DNA of 64,000 nucleotides from Tenebrio molitor (lineage: Eukaryota > Arthropoda > Insecta > Coleoptera > Tenebrionidae). Positions within the stretch are counted from its first letter, which is position 1. The number at the start of each line of letters is the position of its first letter. Below the pieces are notes generated by a model. It was not told the origin of the DNA. It worked only from the letters and a program-made list of their open reading frames with translations, and searched no databases. A program made the position numbers and the translations under genes. Below are positions 58,067-64,000 of the stretch, in pieces. Location of the stretch: NCBI RefSeq assembly GCF_963966145.1, contig NC_091047.1, positions 24,676,001 to 24,740,000 of the forward strand, read 5' to 3'.

Positions 58067-59997
58067 ATTTGAGCAGATGAGAGAAAGAAATGTTTTATTA
58101 ATCATTCAGAAAACAAAAATTTGCTGAAATTGATTGGTTTTTCAGTAATAATAAGATGAGAAGGTGTTATCTAAGAAATTAAAAAAAAACTGGTAGTTCG
58201 GGAGGTTTTAGTCTCAAGTAACAAAAAAAAAAAAACAATCAAAATAAGCAGTTAAGATGGTTGCAGAAAATGGTTTTCTTCGAAGAAAATATTAAGAGAA
58301 AGTAATTCAGAAATATAAGAAAAAAATATACATGTAGGTACTCACAAATTTAACAGGATAACAAAGGAGAAGAACACCACAAAAACTTAAGGATCACCTT
58401 TTATTTGTTCTTTTCTTTATTTATTTGACTTTGTTTTTAATTCATACATCTCGTGTCTCATCCAAATGAATATGGAAACAGGTGTTGTCTCTTGTTATAT
58501 GTATTTGCATTTATGGTAAAAAGAACAATGTCATTACACTGTAACAGTTGTAATGACTTCATTATCAAGTAAATGTTCCATGACGTGTTAAGTACTGATT
58601 GTTTCATCAATTTATTGTAAAATATGTACACCATAATCATTGATGCGGAATATAACGAGTTGTGATAAGCAAAATGTATATTTATAGATACAACACGATA
58701 TACAGCGTGTTGCATTTAAAATGGACATACACGTCTATCGGTTTTTTTTTTGGAGTAGATTTGAATTTTTGCACTGCCCTAAAACTTTATTTTAAGGCAC
58801 AGTTCTCGATATTTTTCTTCGTGTTGAAGATATCAAAGAAGTTATTAGAAGAAGTTGTTCAGAACTCAATTTTGATCTCGTGTACAGAGTTTCAAAGCAA
58901 AATTCAGATTTCATATTTTAGTAATTCTTAAGTTCATTGGTTCAGTTTGTATTTCAGTTTCTGTTGAATAAACAGTTTATTATGGTTTTTTAATTCGTTT
59001 TTGATAAGTTCTTTCGTCTTCATGCCACTCTTCAAAACTCAAAATACTGCACTGCAAAATACCAAAAAAAAAATCAATATGCGAATTTCGCATTGAAACT
59101 CAGCACCTGGGGTCAAAATTGGATACAATGTATTTAACGCGAAGCAAAATGCCAAGAATTGGCTATATTTGCGAGGTCACAGTTGGCTGGGTTTACAATT
59201 TACAGTTTAGTTGAGTACGTTAAAAGATGTACCTCGTAAAGTTATACGACTGTGGAAAAATTCAAATTTTTAGTATTGAAAACACCAAAATATCAAAATG
59301 TCTTTCATCTTTTATACTTTGGTATGAGCTACAAAAAAACACTCTAGGTTCCAAGGGTAAGATTACCTTCCTTTCGCGTACTGTTTCGTTGGATTCCATG
59401 GGGACTTCACGGGGACTTCACTTCCTTTGAGTGAGAAATATTTCTTACTTATCGACTGTTTGGAATACAAAATTAACAGACAAATTCAAAAGCGAATTCA
59501 ACGGTCATCCAAATTCATTAAAAAATTCTAAGGGAAAAGTACACCCCCAGTTTCGGGTTAAAGGTACCTAAACGAAAATAGCCACAAAACATGTCCCCCT
59601 TCGAATTAATTATTCTGGTCAATTTTCGTCACAAATGCTTCAACACGTTGAACATAATTTGCCCTTTTCACTTTATAATAATGAAGAATAAACTTCAATC
59701 TCAATCAGATTTGAAATAAAAACAGTAATGTGAATGTGTGCACAACATATCGTTAATTATTTTAGTTACGATGGCGTGTTGAGAAAGCATTTTTGAAAGT
59801 CCAGGCATTCACCTTCGTTTCCTCGATCCATTTGAACAGTAGTTGTAATACGATGGGAAGTCATTAATTTTGTCGTTTCAAAAAATGCCCTCATTTTTCT
59901 AAATCAGACACCTGAACAACTTGTGAATAACAATCAAAAAATAATAGAAACAGTAAATAGCGGTGCCACTATTAAGAAAGCACTAGCATCATTTAAT
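58067..59997. other. Gene-free stretch
   Basis: AT-rich, with A-runs around 58180-58330. No exon, RNA gene or paired repeat end recognised. Open frames at 58458-58715, 58662-58931 and 59227-59430 have no known motif. Confidence 0.3.
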
Positions 59998-60066
59998 TAG
60001 TGAAGTTAAGCAGTGTCGGGAGGAGTGGTCAGTTTGGATGGGCGACAGCTGGGAGGGAGCCGATGG
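59998..60066 (+). ncRNA. 5S rRNA-derived fragment (pseudogene or SINE3-like head)
   Basis: AGTGAAGTTAAGCAGTGTCG, then CAGTTTGGATGGGCGAC and AGCTGGGAGGGAGCCG match the 3' half of animal 5S rRNA, including box A (AAGTTAAGC) and box C (GGATGGG) of its internal pol III promoter. The 5' half and the closing stem are missing, and the last part is diverged. It is therefore not a functional 5S gene. It may head a 5S-derived SINE; the following 180 bases were not seen elsewhere in the window. Confidence 0.65.
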
Positions 60067-60741
60067 AAATAAATGCATTTCATTTAAACATCAAATTCTG
60101 CAAACCTTACGGCGATAAAATGTCAAATGTCAAAGCCAGTGGTTCGATGCAGATGCAGAAATCAAAATTCCATCAGAATGAGCAACTGAAAAAACCTTCA
60201 TTTCCGCATCCTCCAATTAAATTATACAATTTACAACAGTTTAAATAGAAAAAATAAAATATCTCTCTTATTGTACTAGTTGTGGTGTAGCGTAATAATT
60301 TATGAAATTAAAGTTTCTGGCAGCAAATCTATGTTTTACTCATAATCTCAAAAAGACGGGAAACAGGAAAGACCTGCGGTATAAACGAAAGCGTATATCC
60401 GACTACCTACTTCATATCTCTTTGATACATTTTAATTGGTTACTATCAATGGTGTCTCCACTTACACAAAAAATACGTAATTACATGTGGAGTTCCCCAA
60501 GGTTCCATAATATTATTTTCAACATATGGCCGATTTCTTACAATTTTAAAAATATCTAGGAATTATTTTAGACATTTTAAAATTAATTTGTGTAATAACT
60601 ATGACTTTTATCTAATGTTTCGTTTTGCAACCGTAGTCACACTCCTTCATTATGATAAAGAATACCTATGAAAAATAAAACTCAGCGTCTTAGCTTAATT
60701 CATGCTACACAATTTTTGTTTAGTGCTTAATAATAGTAATT

Positions 60742-61156
60742 ATACACCAAGGTAGAGAAGACCTTTTTTTAAGCTGAGGTAGTTTATTCCCCGAGAAGCA
60801 AAGCTTCGAATAAAGAAGCGAGGCTTAAAATTGTCTTCTCTACCGTGGTGTATATATTTTTTTTTTCACTACTAGATACGTTAAAACCCTTTCTAAAAAT
60901 AATTATTAATTAAATTATTTTGTCCGATGCGACGATCCGAGTTCTCATTTTTCAATGGTTGCTATGAAAATTGAAAATCGTCTGTCTACGTTAACCAATG
61001 AAATCAAAGAAAATCTTTCGTTGCTAGGTGACGGCTGTTCATTATTAACCACTGGTTAATTAACTAGTTATTAACTAGTAGGAGAGAAATTCTACTTCTG
61101 GGTTCAGTTCGAGAGTCAATAATGACGCCTTCTAAGACCAGTAGTGAAAAAAATAT
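60742..61156. mobile_element. Hairpin plus MITE compound, copy 2
   Basis: Hairpin arms ACACCAAGGTAGAGAAGAC and GTCTTCTCTACCGTGGTGT (60744-60852), then a MITE with ends TTTTTCACTACTAG and inverted CCAGTAGTGAAAAA to 61156. The MITE interior matches the 21.1 kb copy (TTGTCCGATGCGACGATCCG). The arm sequence differs from that copy but still pairs. Confidence 0.75.
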
Positions 61157-61978
61157 TAAATGACTCGGATAGCATTTTGAGTTGATCATATGGTATAATA
61201 CAGCAATTTAGGAACAGTGCTCAGCATCTCAACAACTCGTCAGCTTTCAACGGGGAACAGTACTCGTAAGAATGATTGAAATTATCAGATATCGCAACGA
61301 ATGCAATTTATATTTTACATCCTTAAGCATATTGACATTACTTTTATTGTTTCCCTTATCCAAGATGAATCCTTACTATGAGTATAAAACAAAATCCACT
61401 GTGTTATTTCTTATTTTCCAGAAAATCTCCATTACCTTCCGCCTGCAAAACTACTAAAAATAAACATTCTTAATCGATAACCGCTTTTTTAGTTACAATG
61501 AATGTTTGCTTCTGCTTATGTTCAGTTTTCTCCACTTCTTTTACTTCAAACGAATTGGCAACAATATACTTGAATGTGTAAAAAGTATGTATAACACATC
61601 CGCAATCAGATGGTTCACATAGTGTGTCTTAGATTATGTAACCAGAACTGAAACAAGGTCATTTATCCAATTAAGTTTGAACGGAAATAAATCTGGAAAG
61701 ATAATAATTGCAGACATTTTGTTAAGAGCATGACATGGTTTCCTGGTGCACTTTTACATAAAGTATACAAAAACCAACTCCTTTGTAAATCTTGTAAAAT
61801 CGACGTACAGGTCGAGCTAAGACAACCTTTTGGTTTTCCGTGGGTGACGTTATTTGTTTTTCCTTTCTGCCCAGGTTGTGTAACTTCCTCACTTTTGACA
61901 GTTTATGTTGGCTGAAATATTCCACAAATTCGTGATTCGCGCTCAACGTTATGCCATTCACCCTGTGCTTGAATTTAC
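61157..61978. other. Gene-free stretch
   Basis: AT-rich DNA with no recognised repeats; overlapping short frames at 61730-62042 on both strands look unrelated to known proteins apart from the possible signal-peptide exon noted at 61979-62033. Confidence 0.3.
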
Positions 61979-62033
61979 CTGCGCACCGATAACTCCAACT
62001 TATCGTAAGCCATAAAAAGCCCGCAACATGCAT
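61979..62033 (-). other. Possible first coding exon with signal peptide
   Basis: ATG at 62033 opens MHVAGFLWLTISWSYRCA plus one base, then a donor CAG|GTAAAT (61978). The sequence has the shape of a secretory signal peptide (short, hydrophobic core FLWLTI, small residues before a cleavage point). No matching downstream exon on the minus strand was found, so this may be coincidence. Confidence 0.2.
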
Positions 62034-63185
62034 CGACGACAATCGAATGGAGCAAACATGAATTCGTCCTTTACTATCTCCAAAATAAAACGCACTCGTG
62101 TAATCTTAGAACCACGAGACTGTAACAAAGTTAACAAAGCGACTGAATTTTTATTTGAGATACCTGCACAAGGTACTCGGAGATATTCCGTTTCAAACTA
62201 ATGATTTCGCGTAACAATGTTTAATGGCGTTTGTATCAGTTACATGAACTCCTATTTTTGGAACAATTAAGCCGCATGATTCTACGGAAGCTCCGGCGGA
62301 AAGAATCTCGCACTTAAGCGTCCTCAATCTAAGAGAAAAATCCCCGTTTGTTGTTTTCGTGTGCTATTAAATCCTTCAGAAACGATAAAATAATAGAAGG
62401 AAAGCGCCGACGGAGAATTATTGAGGGGAACATCCTTTCAATATTTAACACGTCATAAGGATAATTCGACAAAGACTAGCGAAATCCCTTTAAGCGTGGC
62501 ACGCCTTTGAAAATATTACGGGTTATGCAACCGAAAAAGTGTTCCCTTGGGTCTTTCTAACTTATGAAAAAATAATCTGAAGTGGGCCGCAGAAGAAATA
62601 CGATTTACAGCGCTGCGACAGTGATTTATGGGAATTGTATTGGGTTCATCGATGCGAATTATTGTTGTATCGACATGGTAATTCTCATATGTATGCATGT
62701 ATGTACATGCCCTTTCGGTTCGTCTCGTCTAAAAATGGACTATCCGCTTAGGATAATACCGTACATAAATATTTATGCTCTACATGGTGAGCCACCAGAA
62801 TTTTTTGATTAAAAACAAATAGAATACCACAATTACTGAATGGATTCAACCAAAATATTTAAATTATGCTCAATTATGTTTCAAAAACGAGCGACTGTGA
62901 AAATAAAATCATAGAAGACGTGTGGCAACAGCTTTACATTATTGCACATAACAGCAGAATAAGACTGACATGACATAACCCAACTTTGAATTTGCGAATT
63001 ACAGTAGGTACTATTGGACGGCACAGCAGCACGTCAAATGACCGTGACTCATTCATATAGAAACCGTTCCCAAACCAAGATTATTTTTGATCTTGCTGAA
63101 ACTATTAAGACCTTTATTCGTTACTTCAAGATAAGTCATAACGTTTCAAATCTTTTTTGGCAGCAGTGCCTAGGTCTTTTTGTGC

Positions 63186-63281
63186 TTCGCCCAGTTGCCG
63201 ACCTTGACTTCGTCTCGGTCTTCAATCTCTGGGCTTAGCACAAAAAGATTCACTTCTACTCTTAATGCTATAATCTACTAT
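63186..63281. repeat. Dispersed repeat, copy 2
   Basis: Matches 32720-32810: TTCGCCCAGTTGCCGACCTT, CTTCGTCTCGGTCTTCAATC, TCTGGGCTTAG, ending ATAATCTACTA. Seven extra bases (GATTCAC region) in the middle. No terminal repeats are visible. Confidence 0.7.
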
Positions 63282-63414
63282 TTTACTGATTAAACCTTGA
63301 ATTAAAAGACAACGACAAAAATCCACAAATTACAAGAAAATCCCTTCCCAAAACATTGTTTCGTGAAGAGGAATATAAACTTTCGGATAAATATAAAATA
63401 TCAAGGAACAAATA

Positions 63415-63425
63415 TTTATTTTATT
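63415..63425 (-). terminator. Polyadenylation signals of the EcKinase-like gene
   Basis: Two overlapping AATAAA hexamers on the minus strand, about 20-30 bases after the stop codon at 63448-63446; a very short 3' UTR. Confidence 0.6.
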
Positions 63426-63445
63426 CAAATCATGTCGAATAAAAT

Positions 63446-63880
63446 TTAAATTAAATCATGCTCGGCCACATACTTTACAATATAATGCATTCTCTTTTTA
63501 AAGCTGGCATTATCTCGAATGGGAATTCGAAATGTGTCAGAAATATCTTGACCACTTTCAGCTGCTTGGGCCATATCAGGGACCTCGTCCTTTTCTGATA
63601 AAGAATATTTGTGTATCATGTTAGTCATGATTATTCCATATTTAGAATATTTCTTCCAATCTTCTAAAAATTGCTCAAAAGGATACAGATGTTCTGAATC
63701 AATTCCCAAGTTTCTCACATAATTAATAAATGTGTTGTGATAATTCTTCAAAATAACATCTAAATCATCCATATCTTCTTTGGACAAAGTTGCAAATAGA
63801 AAATATGACAAGTCCAAGATGGGTGAAGTTACTGATGCTAGTTGCCAATCGAGTATCGCAACTCTTGTCGGTACATCATT
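63446..63880 (-). CDS. EcKinase-like (CHK kinase-like) protein, last exon
   Basis: C-terminal exon of an insect EcKinase-like protein (PF02958/CHK), a family of small-molecule phosphotransferases first linked to ecdysteroid 22-kinase activity and also to detoxification. It follows a TTTTACTAG acceptor (63881) in phase 0 and opens NDVPTRVAILDWQLASVTSP, in which ILDWQ corresponds to the metal-binding D-x-Q motif after the HGD loop. Next comes DLSYFLFATLSKED, as in this family (DLxYFLxTS), then YPFEQFLEDWKKYSKYGI, and the end KKRMHYIVKYVAEHDLI. Length and order are normal for the family's C-terminus. The substrate cannot be told from sequence. Members usually occur in tandem clusters, which may lie beyond this edge. 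Confidence 0.85.
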   Translation of the reverse strand, partial: NDVPTRVAILDWQLASVTSPILDLSYFLFATLSKEDMDDLDVILKNYHNTFINYVRNLGIDSEHLYPFEQFLEDWKKYSKYGIIMTNMIHKYSLSEKDEVPDMAQAAESGQDISDTFRIPIRDNASFKKRMHYIVKYVAEHDLI

Positions 63881-63942
63881 CTAGTAAAACCACACATATT
63901 TAGATTGATAGAAGTGAAATCTAAATATATGTATAAACTTAC

Positions 63943-64000
63943 GGTTTGTTGGTACATAAAATTGTTGCTCCAGCAATCACCATGAACTATCACTTGGAGT
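63943..64000 (-). CDS. EcKinase-like protein, penultimate exon (cut by the window edge)
   Basis: Minus-strand frame LQVIVHGDCWSNNFMYQQT ends at a GTAAGT donor (63942-63937), phase 0, 62 bp from the next exon. HGDCWSNN is the catalytic loop (Brenner-type HxD with the following Asn) of the CHK/EcKinase family. The exon continues past position 64000, so the N-terminal lobe is outside the window. Confidence 0.85.

Overview
The window is nuclear DNA of an insect, possibly a beetle, but the order cannot be fixed from sequence alone. The reasons are AT-rich intergenic DNA, GT-AG introns, a fused-lobes-type hexosaminidase with a membrane anchor, an EcKinase-like (CHK) gene end, RTE-type LINE debris, and a very dense load of Tc1/mariner-like (TA target) and PIF/Harbinger-like (TWA target) elements. 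Only three protein-coding loci can be defended, covering about 2.8 kb of coding sequence. Most of the rest that can be explained is nested mobile DNA.

Host genes. (1) Minus strand, 39500 to 25507: a two-exon, 630-residue GH20 beta-N-acetylglucosaminidase. The short first exon encodes a type II signal anchor and is joined across a 12.1 kb intron to one exon carrying the whole catalytic region; splice phases match, which favours fused lobes (FDL) over secreted chitinolytic NAG. (2) Plus strand, 46113 to 56102: three exons of a small single-pass membrane protein (153 residues from the first Met) with LPPY, PPAY and LPSY motifs, like the Commissureless/PRRG/NDFIP class of Nedd4-ligase adaptors. 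(3) Minus strand, 64000 to 63446: the last two exons of an EcKinase-like gene that continues beyond the window. Weaker gene evidence is a CpG-rich CACGTG cluster with a possible first exon (14340-14740) and a possible signal-peptide exon (62033-61979).

Layout. 1-1060: GC-rich block without open frames. 1.4-5.7 kb: MITEs and two decayed DUF4817-type transposase copies, one split by a MITE, plus a retroelement C-terminal fragment. 5.7-10.7 kb: mostly featureless. 10.7-12.9 kb: a crowded cluster of nested foldback elements. 12.9-14.1 kb: RTE LINE remnant. 15.5-22.5 kb: a tandem duplication of about 810 bp whose edges fall on TA sites occupied by Tc1-like elements, one copy being opened by a 2975-bp element with inverted repeats of about 790 bp. 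23.3-24.9 kb: MITEs. 25.5-39.5 kb: the hexosaminidase gene, whose intron holds a compact LTR element (TRIM-like, identical LTRs, perfect tRNA-Lys-type primer site) and several MITEs. 42.4-58.1 kb: more MITE families in and around the membrane-protein gene, including a 1.47 kb element with a decayed Cys-rich protein. 60 kb: a 5S-rRNA-derived fragment and a second copy of a hairpin/MITE compound seen at 21 kb.

The host genes show no sign of acting in a common pathway. The most informative material is transposon biology: a transposase remnant that may identify the parent of a small MITE family, a reconstructable empty site for the long-inverted-repeat element, and a non-autonomous LTR element that looks young. 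All family names come from reading translated motifs; no database search was possible.
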